In this document: piece by piece, positions 23,886 to 35,353 of the stretch | Position numbering within the stretch: position 1 is the first letter of the stretch | Layout of the letters: each line of letters starts with the position of its first letter | From: Earliella scabrosa | Taxonomy: Eukaryota > Basidiomycota > Agaricomycetes > Polyporales > Polyporaceae | DNA length: 64,000 nucleotides | Direction of reading: 5' to 3' | Assembly: GCA_022605405.1 (NCBI GenBank) | Contig: JABYQQ010000007.1 | Span: forward strand, 1,426,001 to 1,490,000 | Translations under genes and position numbers: made by a program | The notes under the pieces: model-generated | What the model was told of the DNA's origin: nothing | The model's input: the letters and a program-made list of their open reading frames with translations, nothing else | Databases searched by the model: none

Positions 23886-26060
23886 ATGGCCAGCCTCAAC
23901 AGCCTCCTCAATCCCGAATCCTCCTATGAATCCTCCCTCAGGCATGTCTCTCCGTCCTTTCCCCCACGTCCCATCGTCTCATTCCCGCGCCCTCCCCGCT
24001 GTCGTGCAGGTTGCAGGCCGTTCGCTCTCCCAGCAGCACAACAAACTCTCCCACCGAACAGACCTCGGAAAGCAGCAACACGGCGGTAGAGCTCAGGGCA
24101 CCTCCACGCGCCGAAGTTGTCATACGCGCCCATGAGCCCCATCCTGACTGTCCAGACACCCTCGCATGCCTCCCGGATACCGATGGCCGCCCACAACATA
24201 CGCTGCCCGTAATACTACGATGCACTATCCTCGGGAGCCCTCGTAAGCGTTTGACTATTCGGGAGATCTACGCGGCGATGGAGAGGAAGTATCCATATTA
24301 TAAGACGGCAGGCCCAGCCTGGAAGGTATGTGCTCAGTCCTTCTCGGAGTTGTCCCCTTCTTGTCCCCTTGCACTTGGAGGGTGCTGAACGCACTCCTCA
24401 GCAATCCGTGCGTCACCATCTGTCTCTCAATCGCCTGTTCGAGCGACAACCGCGTCCCCCTTCCGATCCTGGATTCGGGTCATACTGGACAGTCAATCTG
24501 GATGCGCCCCCCGGAACGAAACGTCCTAGGAAGAGAGGTGGAAGGACGAACAAAAACGATGGACCGGATATTGTCATGCATGGTCTGGGTCCTCTCCCGC
24601 ACGCCATCATCCCTATGCATGTGCACCCAATGCCCTTCCCCGCCCTTCCCGGTCCTCCGGTACTACAACCCCCACCTTCAGCGACACCCTCAACTACATC
24701 CACACTGATGTCGCCTTCTCCAAACACTGCGTCTTCATCCTCTGGTGTAACTTCTGCATCGGCGCGACCTCCGCATCCACATGCAATGGGTCAACCTTCC
24801 CCACACGAAGAACGTCTGCACCCCGGTCTTTCGCCAAGCAATCCTCAATCACACCCACAACATATACCTCGAGAATCCTACTACAGGAGCTACTCTCCTC
24901 CCCTTCCCCAGCACGCGCACCTCCACGTCCAATCACCACACACGCAACCCCCGCCGCCTCCGCAAGCTCAACAGCCCCCATCCCATACACACTCTCAGCC
25001 TCCGCCGCATCACCACACGCATCCGCATCCTCATCATGTACCACCACCACATGCGCACTCTATGCCTCCCCATTCTCAGCCTTCGCATGCACAACCTCCG
25101 CCTCATCCTCAACCCCCACCACCTTCGCAACCTCCGCCTCATCCTCATCATCCTTCGCCGCATCCGCATCCTCACTCACAAGCGCAACCCCCGCCTTCCC
25201 ATTATGCTCACGTACCACATACCAACTCCCATTCTCACCCTAATCCCCCTCCGCCTCCTCCGCCTCAGCATGTCCATGCCCACTCTCCTCACACCCATTC
25301 TCCCCACGCACACTCTCCCCACGCGCATTCTCAGCCTCCCCCGCATCCGCATTCGCATCATCACACCCACCCGCATCCTCACCATCCGCATCAGCATCCA
25401 CATCAGCATCCTAGCCCAAATGCCAACAGTCAACCTCCGCAGCCAGTTCCTACCATCGCGAAGTTGCGTCCCGTGGACAGTCGGTCATTCAGTCAGACAA
25501 CGACTAACCGCAATCGCAATCTCTACGACGAGGATGATGACGACGAGATGGATTGGGAAGACGATCCTGATGGGCCTCAGTATTCCGACGATGACTACTC
25601 GAGTTCGGAAGACATGCCGTACAAATACGACCCGCGGTCCCACCACCGTGGACCGAACTCATACTCCGGATCAAGTCACCGTAGCTACTCCGGTTCGCAG
25701 GGACAAGGCGGCCGGTCAGTGCTGCACGGGGCATTCTCGAGTTACTCGGCGGATCAGGCGGACTCCACCATCGAGCGACTGAAGATGGAGATGGCCGGTC
25801 TACGACGTCAGTCGCAGGATGCAGTAAATGCCTCGCTGCGGCTTTCGGACCAGCTGAACGCTTCACAGGAAGAAGCGAAACGGGCGAAGGCTGCGCTGAA
25901 GGTTGCAGAGAACATGCTGGAAGAGGAGACGCGGCGGAGGCTCCAGGCCGAGACAACGGCGGACGAGGAAGCTCGGCGGAGACGGGCGGCGGAGGAGGCT
26001 CTCAGGCAGTTCCAGGCACAAGCTCAGCAGCGGAAACCGGCGAGCTATTCGCGACCTTGA
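23886..26060 (+). CDS. Forkhead transcription factor with His/Pro-rich region
   Basis: Exons: 23886-23941, 24010-24325 and 24402-26060; 676 residues. The first intron has a GC donor (AG|GCATGT). A forkhead DNA-binding domain spans about residues 80-165: RKRLTIREIYAAMERKYPYYK, then KQSVRHHLSLNRLFER joined across the second intron, then GFGSYWTVNLD. The canonical helix-3 NSVRHxLSxN reads QSVRHHLSLN here. A basic patch (KRPRKRGGR) follows, likely nuclear localisation. Residues about 250-420 are almost only Pro, His, Gln and Ser. Then come an acidic patch (DEDDDDEMDWEDD) and a C-terminal coiled coil rich in Arg, Glu and Ala (about 585-660). The target genes are unknown; fungal forkheads commonly act in cell cycle or development. 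Confidence 0.9.
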
Positions 26061-27052
26061 CTCCCGGCACTCGTCATCCCACACCATACATATCCTTCTT
26101 GCTCCTAGTATTCACCATTTTTGCTTACGTTTATTACCTCATCCCTCCAGCCGTCTGCTTTACTACTGGATTGCTCGCGGATTGTAATCATCATCGGGTT
26201 TTACACTGACTTATGCCTAACTTCCCTCAGGAATATTGGTTCCGATGTCTAGTCTACCACCATATGCGGTCAATGCTATCCTCCATAGTGTAGAACCTAA
26301 GAGGGCCTAGACGGCTCTCCGAGTCGGCTGCTGACTTCTGGAACTTCTATGGGTCATGCCCTCTCCCCCCACGATACAAAGGTGAGGACAAGGTTAGCGG
26401 AACGGCTTGCATTGTTGTGAACTTTCGTGGCGGCTTCCACGGCTCCCCCTGCAGAGAAGCGGGCGGAGTGGTAGCTGGGCTGCTGCTCTCAAGCACAACG
26501 TGCTTCCTAATTGAGCGGCCCTTTCTATTCGCCAAAATGGACAGGGATTGGCTCTCCGCACGCACACGCCTCCTGCCATATACATGCATAAATTGTTCCG
26601 CGACGGCAAGCGGCGGGACTGGCTCGGAATCTATCTCAAGAGCAAGGGCTCTATCCCCCCTTCTGGTAGACCGCAGTAGACCTGCCTGTGGAGGCAGCGT
26701 GCGAGTGCAGAAGGCGACTGATGGACGAGGGGGGAACTCCGCCGTTGATAATTCCTCCCGCGGGGAACGGCAGAAGTGTCATGGCCCGAGAGGGACCATG
26801 TGTTGTGTGTCGTAAGGGCCTCGGGTGTGTGGCGGGCCCATCAGGCGAGAAGCAGCTGAGTGTGCGAGCCATTCAGTCCGTTCACACCCTCCAACCCTCG
26901 AGCGCGATCAGAAGGCTGATAGACGCCGGGAGGAGTGCGATTGAAGCTCTTGCACAACAAGCGCAAACACAAAACACACGCTCGAAAATGTCCTGGGCGC
27001 TTCCGCCTATTGGCTCCAGCTTCTCCGCTCGCCGTGCCTTGCTCTCTCGCCC
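26061..27052. other. Intergenic, forkhead 3' region and UTP13 promoter
   Basis: Nearly 1 kb without a supported gene. The first 200 bp are AT-richer, as expected of a 3' UTR. An open frame at 26417-26815 lacks domain signs and splice partners. The part before UTP13 has no evident TATA box, which fits a housekeeping promoter. Confidence 0.4.
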
Positions 27053-30000
27053 ATGGACGCTGCCCACCGTCCGAAGCTGAGGACCGCGTACGTATCACTC
27101 ACTTGGAGCTTGGACCACGCTGATACTGCGCATATAGCTTCAAGAAAGGACGGGTCATCGCGCCCTTGCACACTGCTGGGCCCGTGGCAATTACCGCCGA
27201 TGGATCGCGACTGGTCACCTGCGTAGGCGAGGACGCGTTGCTCACGGACGTGAGGGCTGGCGTGGAGATATGTCGCTTTGCTGGGGTGCGTGGTACTCCA
27301 TTTTCTCTCCACACGGCTCGCTGACCGCGCGCCCCACTCGCAGGACACGGAATCCATCACCTCGCTCTGCATCACGCCCTCCTCTTCCCATCTGCTGCTG
27401 TTCACCTCTTCGCTGTCACTTCGCGTCTACGAGATCCCTTCTGCGCTCAGTCCGCAATCGAAGCCAATAAAGCCCGTACGGGTAGTTGCTCGCGCCCATG
27501 ACGCGCCCGTGCATGTCTGCAAGGCCGACCCGACCTCCACGTATCTCGCCTCCGGCTCCGCAGACGGCGTCGTGAAGGTATGGGACATCCTCAGGGGTTA
27601 CGTGACGCACCTATTCAAAGGGCATGGAGGCGTCGTCAGCGCGCTAGCGTTCAACTACCCATTTGACCCGTCGTCCGTCGTGCGCGAGCAGAAGATGCAG
27701 CTCATTACAGCATCTGTGGATACACGCATTCGCATCTTCGACCTCTCTGCCGCCGCGGCGCGCGCCAGCACCGGTTCGAAACCGGAGGCCGTGCTTGAAG
27801 GTCACGTATCGGTCCCGCGCGGTTTGGACGTGTCTGCGGATGGAAAGTGGCTCGTGAGCGGAGGGCGTGATTCCGTGGTACTCATCTGGGACATCTCCTC
27901 CAAGCCCGGATCAGCACAAAAGAGCAGTAAAGGCAAGGGCAAGGAAACCCTGTTTTCTCCCGTCCTCCACAAGACCATACCTGTGCTCGAACGTGTCGAA
28001 GCGGTCGGTCTACTCCACCCAGACGAAGATCTCGCGGGCGCATCCTCTGGGCCTGGGAAGCTCCGATTCTACACCGGAGGAGAGAAAGGCTTGGTCAGAA
28101 TATGGGACGCACGCGAAGGCAACGTGCTCTTTACTCTCGGGCAAGAACAGGACGACGCCACTGGTGACCAAGAGGAACAGCGACAAATCGTAGACGCCAT
28201 GTAAGTCTTCCCCTCGGGACCTGTATGCTGTAGGCGCTCATGGAACGACCGTAGTTACGTGCCGTCCACATCCACAATTCTCTCCGTGCATGCGGACCAG
28301 AACATTCTGTTCCACTCGCTCTCGACGCAGACGCTCAGTCGTCAGCTCATCGGCTTCAATGACGAGATCATCGACGCCACCTTCCTCTCACCAAACCTTC
28401 CACTCCAAGCGTCTACTCCCTCTCCTTCTCTCTCCGACACGCACGTAGCGCTCGCCACCAACTCCTCGCTAATACGAGTGTACTCAACGTTCTCGTTGGA
28501 CGCGCGTCTTATCTCTGGACACACAGAGATTGTGCTCTGTCTGGACCGCGGCGCTCAAGGCCGGGTACTCGCGAGCGGCAGCAAGGACCGCTCGGCGCGC
28601 ATATGGGCCCCTGTTCGTCCCCGCGCAAGCGAGGGCGACAGTGACAGTACACATACAGTCCCGGATTGGCGCTGCGTCGCCATATGTGAAGGCCACGCGG
28701 AGAGTGTGGGCGCAATCGCGATGTCACGCAAGGCCTTCTCAGAGGACGCAGGGCCATCTGGATCCGGTGGTGACAGCCTGCGGTTCATGTTCACCGGCAG
28801 CCAGGACCGCACAATCAAGATGTGGGACCTGAGTCCTGTGCCGCTGACAGCAGCGGAGGATGACGAAGACGCGCGTGCAGTCAAGTGCAGGAGTCTCACG
28901 ACGCAGAAGGCGCACGACAAGGACATCAACTCGCTAGACGTCGCGCCCAACGACCGCCTGCTCGTCTCGGGCTCGCAGGACCGCACGGCGAAGGTGTGGG
29001 AGATCGAGTACGTGGCCACCGGTGCGGGCGTGCGCGGCGAGCTGCGGCTGCTGGGGACGTGCAAGGGCCACAAGAGGGGCGTATGGTGCGTCCGCTTCGG
29101 GCGCGCGGAGCGCGTTCTCGCCACTGGCAGTGGGGACAAGACCGTGAAGCTATGGAGTCTGGACGACTTCACGTGCGTGAAGACGTTTGAGGGCCACACG
29201 AACTCGGTCCTTCGAGTGGACTTCATCAATGCTGGGATGCAGATGGTCAGCAGTGCGAGCGACGGGCTCGTGAAGCTGTGGAATGTTCGTGACGAGACGT
29301 GTGCCGCGACTATGGACAACCACGAAGACAAGGTCCGTTCCGATCAGACTCCAGTCTGCGTTCATCCCACTAAGTAATGTTTCCCTCAAGGTCTGGGCAC
29401 TCGCGGTCAGCAGCGACGAGGCGACCATCGTGTCGGGTGCAGCGGACTCGGTTGTCACGTTCTGGCAAGACTGCACAGAAGAACAGCAGGTCGAGAAGGA
29501 GACGCAGCGCGCGGAGCTCGTCCAGAAGTACGTCCCACTCCTCTATTGTCATCCCACAACAACTCATCTCATCTCTACGTCCGTCCCAGGGAGCAAGATT
29601 TCGAGAACTACCTCGCTCTGCACGATTACCGCAACGCGATCCTTCTCGCGATCAGCATGGCGCAGCCCGGTCGCCTACATACGCTCTTCGCCTCCCTTCC
29701 AGGCTCCGTGGACTCATCAACTCCGTCAATCACCGGGCATCCCGCAGTAGATGAGGTGCTCCGCACCCTCCCTGGCACGGACCTCGCCCGCCTCCTGCGC
29801 TACGTCCGCGACTGGAACGCCAATGCGAAGACGAGCACGGTCGCGCAACGCGTTCTCCACGCGGTCGTCAAACTCCGCCCAGCAGAGGACCTCGCTCGTG
29901 CGTTCGACGAGGAAGCGACGCTCAACGCCGTCTCCGTGTCTCTCCCTAACGGTGATGGTGCTGCCGTTCCTCCTCCAGAAGGGCGTGGCGCGACGGCGCT

Positions 30001-30199
30001 GAAGGAGATTATCGACGCTCTCATCCCGTATACCGAACGCCATCTTACGCGTATGGAGAAGCTCCTGCAGGATAGTTACGTCGTCGAGCATCTCCTCTCC
30101 GAGATGGACGACGGCATGTTTGGTGAACTGGGCGGCGACGAGGATGACTTCGATCATGTTCCTATGGACATCGATAGAGCTATCGCGGCAACTGCTTAG
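27053..30199 (+). CDS. UTP13: Utp13/TBL3-like WD40 protein of the SSU processome
   Basis: Nucleolar U3 snoRNP component, part of the UTP-B complex that folds pre-18S rRNA. Exons: 27053-27087, 27138-27285, 27344-28200, 28255-29332, 29391-29527 and 29590-30199; 954 residues, longer than yeast or human (about 810-820) because of loops. Many WD repeats are readable, for example YLASGSADGVVKVWDI, WLVSGGRDSVVLIWDI, FTGSQDRTIKMWDL, LLVSGSQDRTAKVWEI, LATGSGDKTVKLWSL and VSSASDGLVKLWNV, consistent with tandem beta-propellers. The C-terminal Utp13 helical domain starts near YLALHDYRNAILLAI and continues through HAVVKLRPAEDL to the stop. The start lies right before the first intron; the next exon begins FKKGRVIAPL, as in the family. 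Confidence 0.94.
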
Positions 30200-30739
30200 A
30201 GACGTCTAGATGCCGAGCAGTGTAAAAGTATTGTACTTGGTAGAACCGTAGTTCGGGTGTGGGACGTAGTCGGCAAGGAGTATGCAGCGCTCGATGACGG
30301 TGCTCCTCCGGTACACGCTCAGGTGAGGTTCCGATATCTGGGAATTTTGGGTCGTCAGATAATTTCCGACCGGCGCTTCCATACTGGAGCGTTGTGCCCC
30401 AGGCATCGAACAGATATCGGGCAAACCGATATTGGAGCGAGGTCTAAGCGCCGGCCGGAAAATATCTGTTCGATACCCAGGACCGCCCGGGCAGATAACT
30501 TCCGACCAAATACCCAGGGCGCCCGGTGCACACCTGGGCGTGTATGCAAAGTGGAGGTGTGAGGAAATGTGATTGTACAAGTCTATGGATGACATGCGTG
30601 ATGCGTAATACAAGCGGAAATACAAGGTAGGACTTCTCGCGAACATCGTACAGCCGGATACTGCATGCAAGTCCGGTCATGGGACGAGGGCCTCGTATCG
30701 TACACAGCGCTCAATCCTCCAGGGACGCCGACTGCGACT
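30200..30739. other. Convergent intergenic tract with fold-back sequence
   Basis: This lies between the convergent 3' ends of UTP13 and the DUF89 gene. Its middle is dominated by an inverted-repeat structure (30356-30510) described separately. No gene is supported. Confidence 0.5.
30356..30510. repeat. Fold-back repeat cluster
   Basis: Positions 30356-30378 (CAGATAATTTCCGACCGG...) pair as an inverted repeat with 30446-30468 with two mismatches over 23 bp. The motif ATCGAACAGATAT at 30405-30417 recurs inverted at 30462-30474. A further direct copy of the first arm (CAGATAACTTCCGACC) starts near 30494. The nested arms can form a cruciform or RNA hairpin; this may be a mini-element or a termination/insulator structure. 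Confidence 0.7.
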
Positions 30740-33058
30740 CTATGTGAAGATGACCTTTTCCCCAGGGCGGCCCTCGGATAGGAGGACAACAGCCTATCGA
30801 AGGAGACAAGTTGCTGTCAGATGACGGTCAACCAAAGAGAATAGACGAGATGACTCACGTATTTCCCGCTGATCTTCCATCCTTCCTCCTCCTTGTCGAG
30901 ACGCTCTGCGAGCTCATCGCCATCTGGACCAAGGCCGACGACGACGTCGCTCTTGATGGTACGCATACTGCAGACTTTTGGAGCACCGGCGGCAGACGCC
31001 ATCGGGCCGATGGCAATCTCGAAGTCGGTCGAAGGCGGCGCAGCGCAGTCGTAAGTCAACTATGGCAAGGTCAGTTGTCAGCGCGCCCTCACAGCATTCG
31101 TGCTGTGAAACGTACCTTGCGGTGGTTGAGGTCACCCTTGAAGATGACAAGGTCGGAACGAGAAAGGTGGAGGAAGAGATCGGGAGCCTCATTGTGGAGC
31201 TCCCAGAACGTGAAGCCAGTGCACCAGAAGGGGTGCTGCTCATACACCCACTTCTTCTCCTTCTCGTATTGCTAAACGTAGCCAGTACGTATCAATACTC
31301 GTCCATGTGGTCGTGTTGGTGAGTGGAAACGTACCTTCCAGCGCATGCCGAGGCGGCGCAGACTGTCCTTCTCCTCATCCGACGCCTTCGGGAAGAGATG
31401 GCCGTAAACCATAGAATTCAACAGCCAGTCCCAGTCCTTCTTCGTTACGTCCGACACGAACCACGGGTACCGCTTGCCATGGAAGCGAACTTCCTTGGCG
31501 AGCCCGCTTTGAATGAGGAAGTCGGCTAGAAGTAACGTGAGACCAGAATTCCTCAAGAAAGGAGACTACTTACCATAGACACAGTCACAGTACAACTCGA
31601 AACCGGCGTTGTCAAGAACGAAGTCAATCCGTCCACCAGTGTTTGCGCGCAAGTTCACGACAGTCTCCCAGAGACGCTTCATATGGTTCCCCAGGATGTT
31701 CTTCTCAGTGGCAGCGAGATGGTCACCGCCTGTAGACTGCAGAGACTTGATCTGGTCTTCGGTCATGTTGATGAGCAGTGACAGGTCCGTCGAGTTTCCC
31801 CATAGGCAGACTGCAATGCGTGCCATGCATAAGCATACCAAACAGAGCGGGAGGAGAGAATATGATCAACTGACTCTGTGTCAGCTCCATGAACATGAGC
31901 CGCTCGGACTCAAGCTTCTCCTCTGCCGAAAGGCCCTCCTTCAGAGCAAACGGCTCAGCGAATCGCATGGAGAGCTCGAAGACGGCTTCGCTCGATCGGG
32001 AGAACGTATCGCACTATGTCCGAAAGTCAGTACAATCAGTGGCTGAGGCGTAGCGAGGGGACGAACCTTCTGCCTGAAGAACACATCGTAGTTCTTCCAA
32101 AACTTGCTGACGCTAAAGCACTCTTGTAGACGGCGGTACTTGTATGCCTCGGCGAATAGCCAGGGCGCGTTCATGAAGGTCTTGCCTACATTGCAAATAG
32201 TTGTCAGTCAGAAAGCTGGACCACAAGGCACAGGGATGGTGCGGATCCGCAATCATCAAACGACGTCACGGATATAAGGGCGTGGGAAGGATTTGCGCGT
32301 CCGCAGGCGTTGAAAGGTGTCCGAGGCATCGACGGAAAGATCTGCAATAATTGCTTACCTTGGAAGTACTTTGCAATCAACTTGTTCCAGAGAGCCACAT
32401 CTGCCTCGCCGTCGTCGATGATGGGACGAAGCTTCGCCTGGGATTGAAGCTCCTGCTTGAGCGCGTCCATTCGCTCAATGCACTGAACAAGGTCGATGAT
32501 GCGCTCCTCGTCATATTCTCCGTTCAGGGTCAAGACGACATCATCGATGGCCTTCCCAAGAATGGTGGGCAGACGTTGACCCATGGTCGCATATGCGAAC
32601 GAATACCTGATCAGGCGCATACATATGAGTTTGGCGGGCCACACTCGGCAAGAATTCACTCACTCATGGTAGCCACGGTAAGCAGGCCATGGCGGGTTGT
32701 TGGGGTCGATCTGGAGGAGGGAGTTAGTCCAATAATGCGCATATATGGAGGTTTTCAAGGTTGATGGGCGTGACCGGCGCATATATGCGTCTCGCCAAGC
32801 GCAGCACACAAAGGGAGGACTATGGAAACTTCTACGTACCGTAGAGGGTGAACGCGGGTACACGGGCTTGATTTTCTGGCGACTGGGGAGGTGGGACAGC
32901 TTGAGGGCCATGCGGTTCGGCGCCTCCTTTGTCCCAGTGGGCGCGCCGGGTGGCGGGGCAGCACCGTTGGGAGCGAGCTGGGCCATGTTGAGCTTCTGGG
33001 AGTCCATGGTGTCAGTCTCGTCGTGGGGCGGAGTGGGCGGGAAGTAGTCGTTGGCCAT
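30740..33058 (-). CDS. DUF89-family damage-control phosphatase (ARMT1/Hrt2-like)
   Basis: Metal-dependent phosphatase family that removes phosphate from sugar phosphates and damaged metabolites; cytosolic. Exons: 33058-32840, 32710-32664, 32606-32359, 32185-32067, 32013-31875, 31810-31574, 31525-31335, 31271-31116, 31059-30859 and 30793-30740; 536 residues. Diagnostic motifs: LWGNSTDLSLL, RIDFVLDNAGFELYCD with the metal-binding Asp-Asn pair (about 324-325), YPWFVSDVTKKDWDWLL, SDLVIFKGDLNHRKLTYD, and the ending SGKYAVVLLSEGRPG. The N-terminal 70 residues are family-variable. Introns 1 (129 bp) and 3 (173 bp) are unusually long for this window. An ATG at 33067 would add three residues; the chosen one has the better context. 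Confidence 0.92.
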
Positions 33059-33167
33059 GGCGAGCATGAGAGGGTATCGGAGATGGGTATGGAGGGTATG
33101 TAACGCAAGGCGCCAGGCGGAGGCGAGAGGCGGGGAGGAGATGGTGAGGAAGGGGGACTGACCTGAT

Positions 33168-33176
33168 GGCTTTATA
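33168..33176 (-). promoter_or_regulatory. TATA box of the DUF89 gene
   Basis: On the minus strand the sequence CACTATAAAGCC lies about 110 bp upstream of the ATG at 33058, a normal distance for a fungal TATA element. Confidence 0.5.
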
Positions 33177-33179
33177 GTG

Positions 33180-34482
33180 GGATGGTGGCGGTCGGAAGGG
33201 AGAGAAGATTGCGCGTTCCTTGACGGAGCGTCCTGCTTTTCTTGCTTGACCGGTGTTCGTCGCTGGACTAGTGTGGCAATGACGTCACGCGTCGCCTGCC
33301 GATGTTGCCTTCCCAGGCAGGTGGCCTGCCGCATTCGCGAAGCGACGCCCGTCCGCCCGTCGAGGCCGTGTTCTGTGCCCTGCTCGCCGCGGTTTGGGCC
33401 CTCGCTATCGTCTGCATGTGCGTTCGCAACATCTGTGCGGCATCGTCGGCTCACACGGCAGAACAAGTCATATGTGCCTGCTTCACCCGCAGCTGCCGTG
33501 AGACGGTCGGCCATTGTGGACAAGCCGCTTATCACACCATTATCAGTCCCCCATTCGAAATGCGTCGCGCGCTCGTCTCCCTCCGATTGCCTTTTTCGCT
33601 CGACATCCCGAGTTTCCTCCTCCTCCAGGCCACACTTGCCGACTTCTCTTGACACATCGCGCGCGCCCCACCCCACCGTCCTTCCCTCCCTCCCCATCCC
33701 CGCCCAACGCCCTCCAAATGGCCGACGTCACATGGCTCACTCTGCCCCACACTATCTCACCCATTCGCACCGGACGACGGACGTATGCACTCATCGCCAG
33801 TCACCTATGGGATCATCGACGCATATGCATCGCACCCTCCCCGTTTCGCTCGTATCGGCGACTTTGTCCGCTCAACCTGCGGTGGATGCTGGCCTGACGC
33901 TGGCGCTGAAAAGCTTGAGTTCGGTGGCAGCTCCACCCCCGATACCGATCCGTCTCTCCGAGGGCCATTCATCGGCATCTTCACTACTCCCCTTTGGGGG
34001 CACAACGCCGATGATTGGCACGTTATTTTGGCCGGCAAGGTTGGTCTCGGATCCTCGGTACCTGTTCCGTCAGTGCGGGCCAAGCGCGGACTATGTCACC
34101 TCAGCCAAGCAGTGGAGTGGGCGCACACGGCACACTGTGCACGCTGTGGAATGGGTTGCACTTGCGTCAGGTTCACTCGACAAAGCTACTCTCATTAGTT
34201 CACTTTGATGCCACTGTTCTGATGTACACAGGATGAGTGACGTCTACCGCACTCACAAACGGGTAAAGTTGGTGACACTCCGCCGCACGTTCCGACGGAC
34301 CTCCCAGTTCGGAGATTCGCGTCATCCATGTGGACGAAGGTTGTCTCCTGAAGATCGACCAAGACGAGATGAACACCAGGCAAAGGGAGGTTTTTGCGAC
34401 GCTAATCCATTCTTATACACTCCATACTGGTACAATGCGTATCATACAACAGGCTCTTGACGTACGAGCTCGTCCGCGCTCA
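33180..34482. other. Intergenic, possible WD-repeat remnant
   Basis: No intact gene is supported. A plus-strand stretch around 34120-34200 reads TVHAVEW then LASGSLDKATLI, resembling half of a WD repeat, but neither flank continues a propeller in frame. A decayed fragment is possible; chance is not excluded. The part next to 33180 also carries the DUF89 promoter. Confidence 0.3.
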
Positions 34483-34856
34483 CTATTCCTGTCGTTTAAG
34501 CTAAGTCTATGCAGAAGCCAGAAGACCACTCACCCGCTCGGCGTTCTGGACCGCGGAATCGGGATCGTAGTTGTCCGACTTCTTGCTGTTGGAGCTGGCG
34601 ACAAACGCATCGGTGTCGGCAGTCCCCTCAATCTCCTCCAGCTTGCGGCGGGAACGATCCTTTGCCTCTTCGGACACGTTGGGGTTGCTGTTATATTATT
34701 AGCAAGTGCTCGGGGAGGCATACAAAACGCGTACGAGATTGCAGCCTTGTGGCCGCGTGCGACCTGCGTCGAGAAAGCGGGTTAGAGCCAGAACGACGAG
34801 CCATACGTATGAGGAAAACGCACGTTCTGGGCGTGAGCTTCTTCAGCGGTAGACAT
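34483..34856 (-). CDS. Con-6 family conidiation-associated small protein
   Basis: Exons: 34856-34824, 34763-34735, 34687-34534 and 34488-34483; 73 residues. It carries the con-6 signature NVARGHKAAISNPNVSEEAK near the N-terminus, assembled across three exons, followed by a Lys/Glu/Arg-rich stretch (RSRRKLEEIEG) and a second, partial Asn/Asp-rich tail ending in AVQNAERE. Con-6 proteins are small, hydrophilic and abundant in developing or stressed fungal tissue; their molecular function is unknown. The last coding exon is only Glu plus stop (6 nt), bounded by GTGAGT and an AAACGACAG acceptor. Without that splice the frame would run 12 codons further. Confidence 0.85.
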
Positions 34857-34949
34857 GGCGAGAACTGATGCGAAGACGTAAAGCTGGTCGGGGGGAATTG
34901 GGACTGCGGCGAGGAATGATTCTACAACGACCGTGTTTGGCGAGATTTA

Positions 34950-34958
34950 TATACTCTG
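34950..34958 (-). promoter_or_regulatory. TATA box of the con-6 gene
   Basis: The minus strand reads GAGTATATAAATC about 95 bp upstream of the con-6 ATG. A strong TATA element suits an inducible gene of this family. Confidence 0.6.
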
Positions 34959-35353
34959 CAACAAGACTCTGGCGTCATCGTGAAGAGCTCTCTGGGTGAG
35001 GCGGGTCATGACGCGGACGGCGGGACGGATCGTGCGCCCCGTATTCGATTAGGCAGGTTGTCGCGCGTCGTGCATACGGGACGAACGAACTCGTCGAACC
35101 TTTGGCGTTGAATCTGAGTGCTGCTATTTTTGGGAAGAGACCTGCCTTATGGGGAGATGCCGGGCGTCCCGAAGGTGTTATGTCCGTCTTCCGTTGTCGC
35201 ACGGGGCGAGCCTGGACTCGGTCTTGCAAGTCGCACGCACAACTTCTGGTCAATCAGACGTGCTCGCCCGCAGGTTCGTAGCGCAGGTCCTCGAGGGCTA
35301 CGGAGCAGCGCTGTTGACTTCATGCAGTCCCAGCGGGCTTTACCCATTGGCGA

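Noticed and set aside
24781..25782. 333-codon plus-strand frame rich in His/Arg/Ile and matching minus-strand Met/Arg-rich frames
   Set aside because: These are alternate-frame readings of the His/Pro-coding repeats of the forkhead gene; the repeat keeps every frame free of stops.
28555..29331. 258-codon antisense frame inside UTP13
   Set aside because: It mirrors WD-repeat codons on the opposite strand, is Ser/Thr/His-rich and has no domain.
33177..34208. 343-codon plus-strand frame beside the DUF89 gene
   Set aside because: Composition is Ser/Pro/Arg/Cys-rich without domain or conserved start; it begins in the neighbouring promoter. Only a short WD-like scrap inside it was kept as a low-interest finding.
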